From positions 5,766,001 through 5,830,000 of the forward strand of contig JAITYX010000017.1 of assembly GCA_021018815.1 (NCBI GenBank): a stretch of DNA of 64,000 bases, read 5' to 3'. Shown here in pieces: positions 1-12,289 of this stretch. Source of the stretch: Talinum fruticosum (lineage: Eukaryota; Streptophyta; Magnoliopsida; Caryophyllales; Talinaceae). The notes beneath the pieces are model-generated. The model saw nothing but the letters and a program-made list of their open reading frames with translations. It was not told where the DNA came from and did not search any database. Positions within the stretch are counted from its first letter, which is position 1. Each line of letters begins with the position of its first letter. The translations under genes were made by a program, and so were the position numbers.

Positions 1-1560
1 CATTTGATGGATCTCAAACATACCAATTGTGTGCTTAATATGCAATTTATCCCCAAGTTCCTATGTTTGCTCTTTCCGGGTGAAGTGCCAATAAAAATTA
101 CAATGGCCAGCACATCTAACCTCTTATTTCATGGTTGGAGTTCGTATCTATTTTTCATAAAGAAAAAGAAGGGAGATAGGAAACCTTGGTTGAAGAAATT
201 AGAACGGTAGAGCAGGGAAGAGGGGAGAGCGAGAGAAAATTAGAGAAGCTGAAAAGTGGAGGGAGGGTTTTCTGGGAAATATAACCGAGGTTGTGATGAA
301 TGGTCATTGTCTTTGTTGTAAGGGATACCGAAGAAAAGTGTCCTTTGAATCAGTTCTCTTACCCTAAAATCAATGAGACTTGGCCATTATTTAAGGATAC
401 CTTTTCTTTTGTAACAACAATCCTTCCCCTCTTTCTCATAGACTCATAAATGAGATTTTGTTTGTCTTTTTTTTTGTTTTTGGCTTGGGTGGAGCCATAG
501 GGCAGTGGCTAGGGAGGGAAACCAAATTTTGGATTGTTTGTTTTTGTTTTTAGTATTAGACACTTTCTTAGATAGAAGACCATCAAATTAACCTAGACCG
601 ATTAGCAAATCGAAAATTAGTAAATAATAGTAAGTAAGAAAGGAGTTCATTTAGAAATACAAGGTAATGTTTGTTAGGCATTATAATTCATGGATTAATA
701 TTTTTGTTAACTATTGGATAGAGTTGATTTAGCAAATCATGGATAGAGTTGATTTAGAATCCAATCCACTAAAGAGAAAAGAGGAAAGAGAAAGGAGGAG
801 AATGGAATTAGGAGGAAAGAAGAAGGGAGGAGAAATATGTTTTATAGGATATAATTACTGAATTCACTTTGTTTATTTCTCATTATATTCTTGATAAATT
901 AGATTATGGCACTCATCAGTCAAATCTAAAAAATATTAAATATATATATGTTTTTTTTCAATTCCAAAATAAAGTAGCTTGATAAGAGCATTATCTAAAT
1001 TATCCTTTGTTGAATGAATGCTGATTTTGCATAAGATGAATGTGAGCTATTATCCCCCTTTGTGAAATTAGATTCTTATAATTTAAGAGAGTTTCCATTA
1101 TTTTAGTGGTGATGTATTTCAATTGAGGATGAACTCATTATTTTTGATGTAATAGATATTATAGATGAGGATCTGTTACAATAAATAATAAATGAATCCA
1201 TATGCTTAATATTTTTCAAATACCGCATGATTATTCCAAAATAAATTTATTTTAATTATTCACAAAGTTTGTCCCGAGCCAATGCGCGGTTATTAGCTAT
1301 ATATAAGTGCGTTGCACAGGTCTTAGTTTTTCACGAGTAAAATATTAATTAATAAATAGAAAAATAATTGTTGTAAGCCCAATCTTCCCATGATGTCTGC
1401 TTGACGTTATGTTTTTAGTTTCCTTTAATTCTTTGCTAATTCATTATACTGTAAATTATTTTATTGTAGATTCATATTGCTTTGATTATAATACCTTCAA
1501 ATGTGATTACTCTTCACTCGACTATCACCTACAAAGTTTATTTTCTTTTAAACTAGGTAA
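1..1560. other. AT-rich intergenic region
   Basis: No convincing coding region. It contains purine-rich runs (about 780-840) and a segment near 1270-1320 with a GTGCGTTGCACAGG-like end that resembles the terminus of a repeat. I see no gene here; the short reading frames lack any recognisable domain. Confidence 0.5.
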
Positions 1561-1713
1561 GACTCAGTGCATTGTCACAGATTAAATTTTTTTATAAAAT
1601 TTATATAATTATATGTTGAGTTTAGACTTATATTTAAATCTATTAATATATAATACATATAATTATATAATTTTTAATAAAATTTAATCCGTGATAACGC
1701 ACGGATCTCACTG
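1561..1713. repeat. Foldback (palindromic) MITE-like repeat upstream of HSP70 gene A
   Basis: Two arms of roughly 55 bases are inverted copies. The left arm (1561-1615) reads GTCACAGATTAAATTTT and onward to ATAATTATATG. The right arm (about 1655-1713) reads the same on the other strand with a few differences (ATCACGGATTAAATTTT). The AT-rich loop is about 40 bases. The hairpin ends about 260 bases before the start codon of gene A, in its presumptive promoter. Superfamily is not assigned. Confidence 0.6.
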
Positions 1714-1971
1714 GTAAATATTAATATATAACTTATAGGCAGTGAATCTTGGAGAGTCCGTACGTACATGGATAAAAATCTGTCTTGAAAAAGATTTTGA
1801 AAAGACTACTATCCAGTTAGATTTCCACCCCTTTTCTGCTCCAGCGAATGAAATCAACAATCAAACTCATACTGACAGTTGAAAACTCGCATCTCCAGAC
1901 TCTCTCGCTTCAACCAGTTTCTGTTCGTCGATTAAAATTGGAGAGAGAAAGCAACGAACTTGGGTTAGAGT

Positions 1972-2189
1972 ATGGCGGCAAAAGCAGAGGAGGCCATGGC
2001 CGTAGGAATCGACCTCGGAACAACCTACTCATGCGTCGGAGTTTGGCAGAACGGCGCTGTTGAGATCATAACCAACGACCAGGGTAATCGTACCACGCCC
2101 TCCTGGGTCGCATTCACCCAATCCGAACGTCTTATTGGCGAAGCCACCAAGAACCAGCTCGGAATGAACCCTACCAACACCATCTTTGG

Positions 2190-2220
<31 letters not shown>

Positions 2221-4684
2221 CTCTCTCTCTAGTTGGATGTGATTTCGGGTGTCAAATATGAGTGTAAAGTTTGCTTCTTTACGCGTACAATTTCAGTATG
2301 TACTTCCCCGTATGGTAGTGACTATTATTTGTGGTGGGGTTATGTCAAGTGATGGTAGATGATTGTTTTTGAACGGCTCAGATTGAATCAAGGGTAAAAC
2401 TTGTATGTTTAAGACTTATCTGATATGGCTTCTATTTTTATGATTCTGTGTTGTGTTTCTATGAGTTGAAGTATTCCTTATGATAGATGTGAACTGCCTC
2501 AAGCATCATATTGCACAAATTTTGAAGAGGTAAGAAAATTGGCACTTTAAATAGAGTTTCTCTCTACTGCTATTAGTTTTGAATTTTTTTCCCTCCTGTT
2601 TAAAAAACAACAGAACAATGCATTAGATGATGGCCTGTGGAAAAATTCTACTCGAAGATAGTACTGTCTATATGACACCGACTGAATGCTATTAAAAACA
2701 CTTGGAATTAAATTGAGAGTATTTTGTTTCAATTATTTGAGGGTAGAAACGCTCAAATTTGAATTCAAGTTATTGTAGTAGAGATAATTATCGCATTCTA
2801 TCAATTCTGTTATTTGTTTTGGCTTCAACTGATATCAAGTCTTTTGCATATGCCTAAAAGTTATAATGGACTGATTTTGAGCTACCAAATGATCTTTAGA
2901 TTGCTTTTAATATGCTATTATCCTCCTGACCTCGTATGAATGACAGATGTGAAGAGGCTTATAGGTAGAAGATTCAGTGATTCTACGGTGCAGGAGGACA
3001 TGAAACTTTGGCCATTTAAAGTCGTTGCTGGTCCTGACACTGGCAATGTCAAAAAGCCTATGATTGTGGTGACCTACAAGGATGAAGAGAAGCAATTTTC
3101 TGCTGAGGAGATATCATCAATGGTTCTGCAGAAGATGAAGGACATTGCGGAGGCCTATCTAGGCACAGAGATAAAGAATGCTGTAATCACAGTTCCTGCC
3201 TACTTCAATGATTCTCAGCGCCAAGCAACTAAAGATGCTGGGTTCATCGCGGGGTTCAATGTCTTACGTATTATTAATGAGCCAACTGCAGCTGCCATTG
3301 CGTATGGTCTTCACAAGAACCTTACTGATGGTGATAGTCCAAAGAATGTGCTGGTTTTTGATCTGGGTGGTGGGACTTTTGATGTCTCGGTGGTCACTGT
3401 TGACAAGGATGTGTTTGAGGTAAAAGCAGTCAGTGGGGACACTCACCTTGGTGGAGGAGACTTTGACAACAGATTGGTGAGCCACTTTGTAGCTGATTTT
3501 GAGCTGAAGCACAAGAAGGACATCAGTAAAATTCCTAGGGCTCTTGGACGATTGAGAGCTGCCTTGGAGAGGGCGAAGAGAATCCTTTCTTCAAGTACTG
3601 AGACTACTATCCAAATAGATTGCCTTTTTGATGGGATTGATTTCTCTTCGACAATAACTCGTGCCCGATTTGAGAAGATGAACTTGGATTTATTCAATGA
3701 TTGCATTTCTTTAGTTGAAAAGTGTTTAAGGGATGCAAATAAGCAAAAAAATGACATCCATGATGTTGTCCTTGTTGGTGGATCAACCCGCATCCCCAAG
3801 GTTCAAAAGTTACTGAAATTATTCTTTGAGGGAAAGGATCTTTGCAAAGGTATCAACCCAGATGAAGCTGTTGCCTATGGAGCTGCATGTCATGCTGCAG
3901 TTTTAACTGGCATGGATAATAATAATAAGAGGGATATTGTGCTCATGGATGTATCTCCTCTCTCTCTTGGCATTAAGATTTATGGTGGTGGTATGAGTGT
4001 CATTGTTCCGCGGAACACAACCATCCCAACAAAGGTGGTTCGTTATGATTATAGGACAGCCATTGATTACCAGACAGTTGTGTCATTTGAGGTGTATGAG
4101 GGTGAGAGACCTTTTGCTGAGGACAACAACTTCTTGGGAAAGTTTTTCTTAGTGGTCTCCCTCCAATGCCCGTGAATTTCATCTCACTCACTGTTTGCTT
4201 CAATATAGATGCTGATGGTATCCTAACCGTGTCAGCAGAGCATGTAGGCACCGCAAACAAAAACCAAATCACAATCACCAATAACAAGGGAAGGTTATCC
4301 AAGGAGGAGATCGATAGGATGGTGAAAGAGGCTGAGAAGTACAAGACTGAAGATGAAGAGCGCAAGAAGGCATCCGAAGCAAAAACCACCTTGGAGGATT
4401 ATGTTCTCTTGATGACAAGCATCTTAAGAGGTGGTGGAAAGAAGCTCAACATCAAGGACAAGAGAAAGCTAGGGGATGCCATTGAGAAAACAACCCAATG
4501 GATGGAGTGGAATTATCTACTGCACAATGCTACTAAGTTTGAGGAAAAGTTGAAAGAATTGGAGAGCATTTGTGAGCCTATTGTTGCAAAGGTGCACCAA
4601 CAGCAACGGGATGCTGCTACTGGTGGTGAAGCTAACAAAACTGTTCCAAAGATTGAAATCACTGAGATTGTGGAGCTTGATTGA
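1972..4684 (+). CDS. HSP70: HSP70 gene A (cytosolic-type 70 kDa heat shock protein; one frameshift)
   Basis: ATP-dependent chaperone of the HSP70 family. Exon 1 is 1972-2188 (start ATG, then [14 protein letters not shown], the first phosphate loop). The intron is 2189-2946 (GT..AG, phase 1) and exon 2 starts at 2947. Exon 2 holds [14 protein letters not shown] (signature 2) and [15 protein letters not shown] (signature 3), then the start of the substrate-binding domain. At about 4146-4150 a T5 run lacks one base, so the reading frame leaves the family sequence (GKFFLVVSL) and stops at 4175. The family frame resumes as [10 protein letters not shown] and runs to the TGA at 4682-4684. The fragment at 22870 has GTTTATTCTT here and keeps frame. 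The C-terminus is EIVELD instead of the usual EEVD. LGGEDFD reads LGGGDFD. Either a recent pseudogene or a gene with an assembly error. Confidence 0.85.
2189..2231 (+). repeat. CT-dinucleotide run starting at the splice donor of gene A
   Basis: The intron begins GTCTCTCTCTCT and stays almost pure CT to 2231, ending in CTCTAG. The same arrangement occurs at the donors of genes B, C and D, so it is an inherited property of this intron. The donor context GTCTCT is poor compared with the plant consensus GTAAGT. Confidence 0.8.
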
Positions 4685-5501
4685 GTTTGGTTCTAACTTC
4701 ACTACTGATGCTGTACTACTGGTGGATCATTTTGGATGTCGGGGCCTCTTTTTGCTGTCCTCGCGTGCTTTTGTAAATATGGTAAGAATATGTCCCGTTT
4801 TATTCAGTTGTCATAGAATCATTAGCATGTCTAACTCTTTTGACACAGACGATGATGCAAAGCTTTGCTGAAGCAAGTTTTGCATGATGTTATGTGAACC
4901 AATTTCTATTGCACTTTGCAGTGAATTAGCAATCTCATTTACATGTTTTAAATTTATAAGTACTACCTCAAATGTCCTTGCCTCCTTTTCATCTTGTAAG
5001 ACACTCATCAAGGTCTTTTGAAATCTCACACTGTGAGGGAAACTGAAGAGGGAAAAAATGGACCCATTAGATTAAAGAAAAAGGATGTAATTATTAATCC
5101 ACGATATGATTTTAGCTGTAACACAATCAGCAATGGTGCAAGGTGTGGTGATACGATGACGACATTCCTGTCTTACTGTGATTATTTTCTGCTCCTTGAT
5201 TAAGAGAGTGAGTTTTTGCACCACAAAATCTATAGCCCTTCAGTCCCTAAGGGTATGCTCGGGAGGAGACTAAAGAGTTTGTGAAAGTTAATAATAGTAC
5301 TAACTTCTCCTTACCCTTGGCAGTATTTCATTAGGAGTAAGAAGGAGCATTGGAGGAGTAAGACTTACTCTTACTGCTCCTCTCTCTCTTTACTCTGCAC
5401 TTTCTCGCTATAGTTTGAATGTTAAAGACATTTGAGGTCAAGGATATGATAAAGCGAGCAATATGCATGGACAACGGAATGAGTTACAAGTTACAAGTCT
5501 T
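4685..5501. other. 3' flank of gene A, no gene seen
   Basis: Presumed 3'UTR and downstream spacer of gene A. Around 5240-5400 there are several GGAGTAAG / CTTACTC motifs in both orientations, but I found no coding signal or clear element boundary. Confidence 0.5.
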
Positions 5502-5857
5502 GGCTTTGTTTGGCAAACAAGTCGTTAGCTGTAATCTGTTTATATCAGCTATTTGAATCACATATTTGAATTAGCTATTTCTTGAAAATGTGTTTGGTAA
5601 AATTAGTTGTTTGAGGAAAAAATATTTAGTGAAATTTCATTTATGCCCTAACGTTTAAGTTGTCTTTTAAATAAATATATTTTTTTTTATTGATCATTTT
5701 ATTTTTTTCAAATATAATTATATTATGTTATATATACAAATTATCTTCATTTATAAAACTTTATTTTCTTACTATTTTTACAAAATTTATATTCATTTTC
5801 TACCTAATATAATATTTATTATATTAAATTTAAACAAAATAATAATATCAAGAAGTA

Positions 5858-5932
<75 letters not shown>

Positions 5933-6170
5933 GCTGGTGGCATATGTTGTAATTTCTCTAAACTTTTCGACAAATATGTCATTTTCACGAACAGACTTTT
6001 CCAAAAGGTTAATGGAAAGATATGTTTGAGAAATAGCTGTTTGGGCCAAACAACTCTCTCAAACAACCGTTAACCAAGTATTACTTTGTTTGTTTTGACC
6101 AAGTCAAAATAAGCTAAACCTTTCAAACAACTCTTTTTTTTTTCAAAAGTTGTTACAACCAAACAGGGCC
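5502..6170. mobile_element. hAT-like non-autonomous element with internal (AAT)n
   Basis: The left end is GGCTTTGTTTGGCAAACA. The right end read on the other strand is GGCCCTGTTTGGTTGT, giving imperfect terminal inverted repeats of the GGCCCTGTTTGG type common in plant hAT MITEs. Flanking octamers (CAAGTCTT and TTTGTCTT) match only partly, so the target duplication is weak. The centre is an (AAT)n microsatellite. It has the same architecture as the elements at 54841 and 58559. No transposase. Confidence 0.6.
5859..5930. repeat. (AAT)n microsatellite
   Basis: More than twenty AAT units in a row inside the hAT-like element. Poly-Asn, poly-Tyr and poly-Ile frames across it are artefacts of the repeat. 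Confidence 0.95.
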
Positions 6171-6493
6171 TTTGTCTTTCAAAGTATGCATATTATGTGC
6201 ATTGTTTAGCTCACCAATTACGGACTCTCGTTTCTACGGCAAGGTAAGTACCAAAAACACACATTTTCTTTCGGAATTGTTTCGAAACAAACTGTTACTG
6301 GTTCTTCTAAACAATGAGTTGCAAGCAAGCAAGATTGTCAACTTTGAACATTTAATTGAAAATGCCGAGCTAGATACTAGAGTAGGTGTTAATCAAATTG
6401 ATACACTACAACATCTTGGAGATACTAGATCGAAATTACAAAAACGAGGGATTTGACCCTGTAATTTGATTTGACTCTGTAAATTGGTACACT

Positions 6494-6496
<3 letters not shown>
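6171..6496. other. Spacer between hAT-like element and (AT)n
   Basis: No gene or clear element seen. The ATTTGATTTGACTCTGTAA motif near 6460-6482 recurs at about 21420, on the far side of the gypsy block. The two flanks therefore belonged together before the insertion. Confidence 0.5.

Positions 6497-6554
<58 letters not shown>
6497..6554. repeat. (AT)n microsatellite, left half, insertion target of the gypsy element
   Basis: An uninterrupted AT run ends exactly where the 5' LTR starts (TGATTCGGG at 6555). The matching right half begins straight after the 3' LTR at 21358. Confidence 0.9.
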
Positions 6555-6558
<4 letters not shown>

Positions 6559-9500
6559 TCGGGTATTTCCGGACAGCTCCAGCTCAACCTCCACGTCACC
6601 AGCCAACCGGGCCCAATCAGTTGGATAAGGGATGAATCGGCCCAAGGTAATCCTTAACGGGCCGGTAAAGTCCCAAAGCCCACTAGGGCAAGGGCTTCCT
6701 ATAACACCCCATAGCACCCCTAGGAGTATTACATCGCCGGAGTTCCTCGAAGGAACTGCTAAGGCTCTTTCGGTGTAAGTTTGGTCGTCTAAACTCAACT
6801 CAAAGACAATAAGGATGGTTTTCCAAAAGGACCCGAGATTTCATAAAAATTTCGGCAGAGTTACGTTTGCAATATGGACTATCCCATAGGCGCGAAGCCT
6901 AAAACCCCGCATAAAAAGCATAATAAAACTCGACGAGCCACACTTCGGAGTATACAACTCAACGGCCACACGCCGGAGTTCAACCAATCATGCGGTAAAA
7001 CTTAAAATAATCTAACTTAACTAATCTAAATGGTTACTATACATTTGGTACAACTATATGCACTAAATTACAAGTACAATACTAAGAAGTATAAGAAATG
7101 CATACTCTTGACTTGAATCGCTCGGCACACATCAAACGAAGAATCGCGGAGTCCGAAACGTGTTAAGTGTGGATTATGCTTCGAAAGTGTACCTGCAACA
7201 CTCGGATGGGGGTGGGGCAATTTGTGGGGGTGAGCAATAATCCACGGGCTCACCGTAGTCTTATACCCTTAAAAATGGAAATTCTTTACACATAATACTC
7301 ATAATAAGGAAAATCGTGAAAGCATAATAGTGTAATAGAAATCTATATACTTTTCACTCGAAATCTCTTGTAATGAAAAAGATCAAGACTCTTTAATCAC
7401 TTAAAACACAGTTTCACATTCATGAACATACTTTTGGGGTTGAATCAACTATTCCGGGCCTTCCGAGGATTCGAACTAGCATTTCTTTAATTCGGGGCAC
7501 GACCCCGACAAAAGGCTCCTGGGACCATTCTTCAGGAAGTCTCGGGCGGGCATCCTGTCTCTCCAGGACCCCTATTAGAACCCTTCCCTCAAAGTTTCTA
7601 GTCTAGGCGTCCCCAGTTCGAACACTTCGGTATGCTAAACGATCCGTAGCTCGTCGATTCAAAACTATTTGCACATTCTCATTCATCACATTCACTTCAC
7701 AACTTTCTCAATCGATTTGATATCAAGGAAGGCATGACACCACGTGTCACCCTTATAAATTCACTTTCTCAAATCAGCTTTGCTTCTTTAAAACACATTC
7801 ACGTTCGAAAGGCGGTTCTCAAGAAGTTGCATTCAAGAATCATTCACGTAAAATACAAAACTCCTTTCGAAACTATTTTTGAGCATCACGTAAAGCAATC
7901 ACATAGCACGAATAATCACCATTCATTGCAAGCAATCATTCTCCACTCTTTCCAACTATACCTTTCTCCATCTACCATTCTAGTACGATTAATTTCCATT
8001 TTCCGGGCCACAATAACCATAAGTAGATATTACCTAATTCAACGTTCTTACTTGTCCCAATCCACTATCTTTACCCCATTTCCTCATTTCCTGACTTCAC
8101 TTTGTAAACCGACCTCTTTTGCCCTCATTCAACCATATATCCTTAAACTTGCTTTACCGAATTTCCTCTATCTCCATTCACCTTTTAATTCAATTCTTTC
8201 TCAAAGGTCTTAGACATGACTATGGCTTAGTTCCACTTTACCGTCCCCAACCTCGCTATTTCCCAACCTCAATCTCCCATTTAATATCTCTTACCTTATT
8301 AATCGATTCTTGCTCACCCATCCTTAATTATGTACCTCTTACTTACTTTTCATTATTCGATTCCCGTTAGTTTTACTTACTTTCACGCTCGCTTCAACCT
8401 CAAGGATTTAGAATATACTTCGAACGCACTTAACCTCACAATTACCCATTTCTCACTTAAATGCCCTAATTGTGCGTCACTCAATACGATCTCCTATTCC
8501 TCTTGACACTCCCCTTGTTATTTCCCGAATTAGTACTCGTTTCTTAATGCCGCGAATTCAATAAATCCCTAAGACTCAATCTTAATATTAATTCGTAACT
8601 TATGCCCAAACCATACGCATTTATCTCCAACTCGACCCAACTCTCGACACTACTCATTTGACCCAAGCAACTCAACGAATTTCCCGATTTCATTTTCAGG
8701 CCTTAACAACTCCCATTCCCTTCACTAATTCCTAATTCACTTCCAGCAACTTCTAACTCATTCAGTAGCATACAAATTCAATATCTTACAATCACATTCA
8801 ACAATCACAATAAACTCATTTAGTTTTCGAACATACTAATAGTTTAAGGTATAAGACTACCCACCTGAAATTCTCGGGTTTTAGGGATTGATTTTGAACT
8901 CCTTTACTCCCGCCTTCCGGTTTCGGTCTCCGTTTCGCAGTCCTTGCTCGGCCGCTCGGTTTTCGCTTCCCTGTTCCGGCCTGCCATTTTCTCGGCCTCC
9001 GCCGACTCTCGGTCCGGCCCCGGCGCGTTTGCCGCCGTTACTTTCCGTTGCGGCCTCCGGACCCTCCCGCATCTCGCCTCGCTCGGTTCCTTCCTTCCTT
9101 CGCCCTCGTTCGGCATCGGTCTCTCGCTTTCCTCCCTTCACTAGTGTCGCCGGCTGCCGCTTCGGCCTATGGTGGTCGCCGGCCACCCTCGGTCTCTTCG
9201 ACCCTCACACCGCTCGCTTTCTCTCTCTACGTGCTCGGTCCTCCCTCTTCCCTTCTTCCTTCGCTCGGTTTCTTTTCCTTCTCGCCTTCCTAAGCCTCCG
9301 TTTTCCCTTCGCCCACCGGCCGTTCGCCGCTCAGCGGCCACCGGCCTCTGCTCTGCTCCCGCGCGTTCTCTCTCTCCTCGCTCTCGTTCTCGCTTCCTCT
9401 TCGCTCGGCCTCCTTTCCCGAGCCTTCTTTCCTCTCCTTTCACCTTCCACCGCCTAATTTGGCGGTTCCCGTTCCTAATTGGACCCCCAAATAAGCTTAA

Positions 9501-10303
9501 TCATCTCTTCATAATTTAGTGAAAATAATCACCGGGTCCATATACGACAGTGTCTATATCTTCTCCCTTCCGTCCTCTTACGCGATCGCGTCCTAACTCA
9601 TTTTAATATGCCGGCCACGACAATTCTTAATCACCCAACAATTTAGCTTAGACGAAAAGGGAAGGCAATCCTTTAATTTAATTTATTCCACACCAGCCTC
9701 CAAAGGGATTCTAACGTAATATGTTTGATCGTAAATAAAATCGAGTCGCTCAACCCCCTAGCTGCGGGGAAAATGCTCAATAATCCTATGCTTTCCGGCT
9801 GATTTCTTTAAAATTTTGGGTATTACACTTCCATAAACCATGGTAAAGTACTTGTTTTACCCCTTTAAAATCTCCTATAAATACTCACCATTTCCCAATC
9901 TCAAGACATGTTATGTGGACTTGACAAGAAATCCCATTTTGAGGATAATCACTTAAGCTCCCAAGCTCTCGAGCTCCTAAGCTCTCAACACTCATCCACA
10001 TTGATCAAACGTTCATCCACACTCATCCCAAGGACTTCCATCTTTGGAAAACTTCTCGACTCCCAAGGAATCCCCACGCACATCGAGGAAGATCTCCTCG
10101 ATCTACTCAATTTAGTTCACTACTAACTTGAGCTTCGGAGGGCGTTCGCCGGGATCCACCACCCGGGTTTCGCCTTTTGCGGGTTCAAGCGGTCTACTCA
10201 CGGAATCCGATCGATCGTGCCACGTCCTCAGCACCGGTGCGATAAATCCTTCCTCTCTCCGAATCATCAATCCACATCATCAACTCGGTTTTCTCCGGAA
10301 ACA
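6555..10303 (+). repeat. 5' LTR of the Tat-like gypsy element (split)
   Basis: Composed of 6555-6699 and 9828-10303, separated by the nested LTR. Both pieces align with the 3' LTR at 20749-21357. Motifs such as CTCCTATAAATACTCAC (TATA-like, about 9870) and GGAAGATCTCCTCGATC are shared. Confidence 0.85.
6700..9827. mobile_element. Nested solo LTR (3.1 kb, chromovirus-like) in the 5' LTR
   Basis: Begins TATAACACCCC and ends GGGTATTACA, flanked by the 5-bp duplication CTTCC (6695-6699 and 9828-9832). The length and TGTAAYACCC-type ends suit the long LTRs of Tekay/Del-type chromoviruses. The minus strand starts TGTAATACCC, so minus orientation is likely. No internal retroviral domain was seen, so it is probably a solo LTR. 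A very CT/GC-rich block at 8890-9460 gives long but low-complexity frames that I do not accept as genes. Confidence 0.7.
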
Positions 10304-10322
10304 GCTTTGGCGCCGTCTGTAG
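10304..10322 (+). promoter_or_regulatory. Primer-binding-site region of the gypsy element
   Basis: Directly after the LTR end ACA comes GCTTTGGCGCCGTCTGTAG, the characteristic TGGCGCCG context after plant Ty3/gypsy 5' LTRs. The exact tRNA was not assigned. Confidence 0.6.
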
Positions 10323-10337
10323 GGAGGAAGGTAGCAT

Positions 10338-12280
10338 ATGGTCGCCAGTGGCACACGATCTCGATCCAAGATGACTCGCGACACGACTAACCCACCAGTC
10401 CCTCACCCTCATCGTTCAATGCCTACGGGGCCAATCCCGCGACGCTCCTCAACCCCGAGGATGCGGAATCATCTCGGCGGTCTACCGGCAACAGCCACAC
10501 CCGACCGGAGGGGTACGTCACCCTAGGGGCTCTTCGGAACCTAATAGAGACCCTTAAAATGACCGTCGCACAACAAGTGCAAGAACAGTGCGAGCCACCA
10601 TGGAGCAACGCATGCCTATCATGCCCTTCCACTACGCCATGACTCACGGGTATGGCATAACCTCCTGGGGAGGTCAGCTGTTGGCTACTTCTCGGGCGGG
10701 ATGCCCTCCCATGCAGCCCCGGAACAACCAACCGAGGCACCAACTACGCTTGCTCCTGAGCAGCCAAATGTCTTCCCAACAAGGCGTCACGAAGAAGGCG
10801 ATGCCCGAGGGATTATTGAGGCAAAGAAAGCTCTTCACAAAGCCAACAAGAAGATTGCCACTTCTCACATGGCCTCGACCCCTTATGGTACCCACAGCGA
10901 GCGTTCGCTTGGTTCGAGGATCGAGGCAACGCCCTTGCCCCAAACACGGAGCAAGGGCCCTCGGGAGCAAAAGGTCCGCCAGCTCCGCACGATCGACTAC
11001 ACGTAGCCGCAATTCTCGGCGAGCCCGCAATGCCCCAAGGCACGACCAAGAGCGGTCTAGCGGGAGCGATCAAGAGAAAGGCGTCATGAGTAATCAAATC
11101 GAAGGGTCCCGAGAAGTCCGAGAGGACTAGGCGCACTCCTCCTCGATCCGAGAGGAGGAAGAGTCCTTCCTTGGTGGAAGTTCCACGCCACCAACCCTGC
11201 GACGTCCCCATCTCCGGCTCCGATTCAAGGCCAACCTGAATACTTTCAACACTCCATTTTCGAAGAATATTATAAATGCTCCCCAAATAAAGAAGATAAA
11301 GGTTCCAAACATTGATCCATACAATGGCACAACCGATCCTTAAGATCACTTGGCGTATTACAAGTCCCACAAGTACGTTCGGGACGGGGACGATGCAACC
11401 TTCTGCCGATTCTTCCCTACTACACTAAAGGGAGTCGCTCGAAATGGTTCAACAATCTTCCCCAAAGGAGCATCTCTTCCTTTGAAGAACTATGCGAGAA
11501 GTTCGTCGCACAATTTATTGCGAGTTGCAAGCGTAAGAAGACTAGCATCCACCTCTCCAAGATTAAGCAAGGGAGAAACGAGACCCTTAAAGACTATGTC
11601 CAGAAGGTTTCATGAAGAGGTCGTCCTTATCTCCGACCTGCAAGATGGAGTTGCCTACACTGCCTTCCTTAACGGACTCGAAGCGGAAGATTCAAATTTT
11701 CCCTCGCTGAACAAAAGGTATCCACCTTGGCGAAGCACTCCGAAAGGCGGCCGACTTTATTCGAGCCACAGAGATCTACGCAGAGGAAGAAGATGAGCTC
11801 GGAAAGAAAGGAGGAGATGGAAAATTTAATCCTCGAAATGAAGTGGACCATCACTTCAACACCGACCCCGAGTATTCTGATGGAGATCAAAGGGCATCCC
11901 ATGCTCGAAGAAACCACCTCTCATATCCACTCCTGCAAAACGCGAGCTTCCAACAAATATTGCCAATTTCATGAACAAACCGGACACAACACTACAGAGT
12001 GTCGCGTGTTAAAGAAGGCGCTTGGGGAGTTAGCGGATAACGGGCAAATTGATGCTTGCTCAAAAAGGATACTCATGAAGTACAAAGAGGTTTTTCAAGG
12101 CAAGGATATGAGCACTATGAGGATGACGATGCTACTAAGATTGTAGCCACCATCGCTAGGGGATTTGCGGGGGCACGACCCTCTCCTCCTGGAAGGCTCA
12201 CCTCGGGAGCGCTCAACAAGTCTTAATCACCGGCCAACCTCCACCTCTAAAGGTGCCCACGGTGACCTTCGAAGAATAAG
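10338..12280 (+). pseudogene. gag: Degenerate gypsy gag
   Basis: Broken reading frames still show the Retrotrans_gag capsid region (about 11300-11610). Examples are NIDPYNGT, HLAYYKSHKYVRDGDDA, then after shifts FEELCEKFVAQF and KQGRNETLKDYVQ. A zinc-knuckle-like segment follows (about 11950-12030: YCQFHEQTGHNTTEC), typical of Tat-lineage gypsy gag. Gag is the structural protein of the virus-like particle. Several stops and frameshifts make it non-functional. The N-terminal part (10338-11270) is low-complexity and only weakly supported. Confidence 0.7.
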
Positions 12281-12289
12281 ATTTGAAAA

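Noticed and set aside
1744..1757. Heat shock element GAATCTTGGAGAG
   Set aside because: Only two of the three GAA/TTC blocks are partly matched; below what I would call.
3208..3799. Alternative frames within HSP70 exon 2 on both strands
   Set aside because: Shadows of the conserved HSP70 coding frame; the same pattern recurs in each paralog.
5725..6066. Poly-Asn / poly-Tyr / poly-Ile frames
   Set aside because: Produced by the (AAT)n microsatellite.
8888..9457. 189-codon Ser/Pro/Arg-rich frame
   Set aside because: CT/GC-rich low-complexity block inside a solo LTR, open on several frames and both strands.
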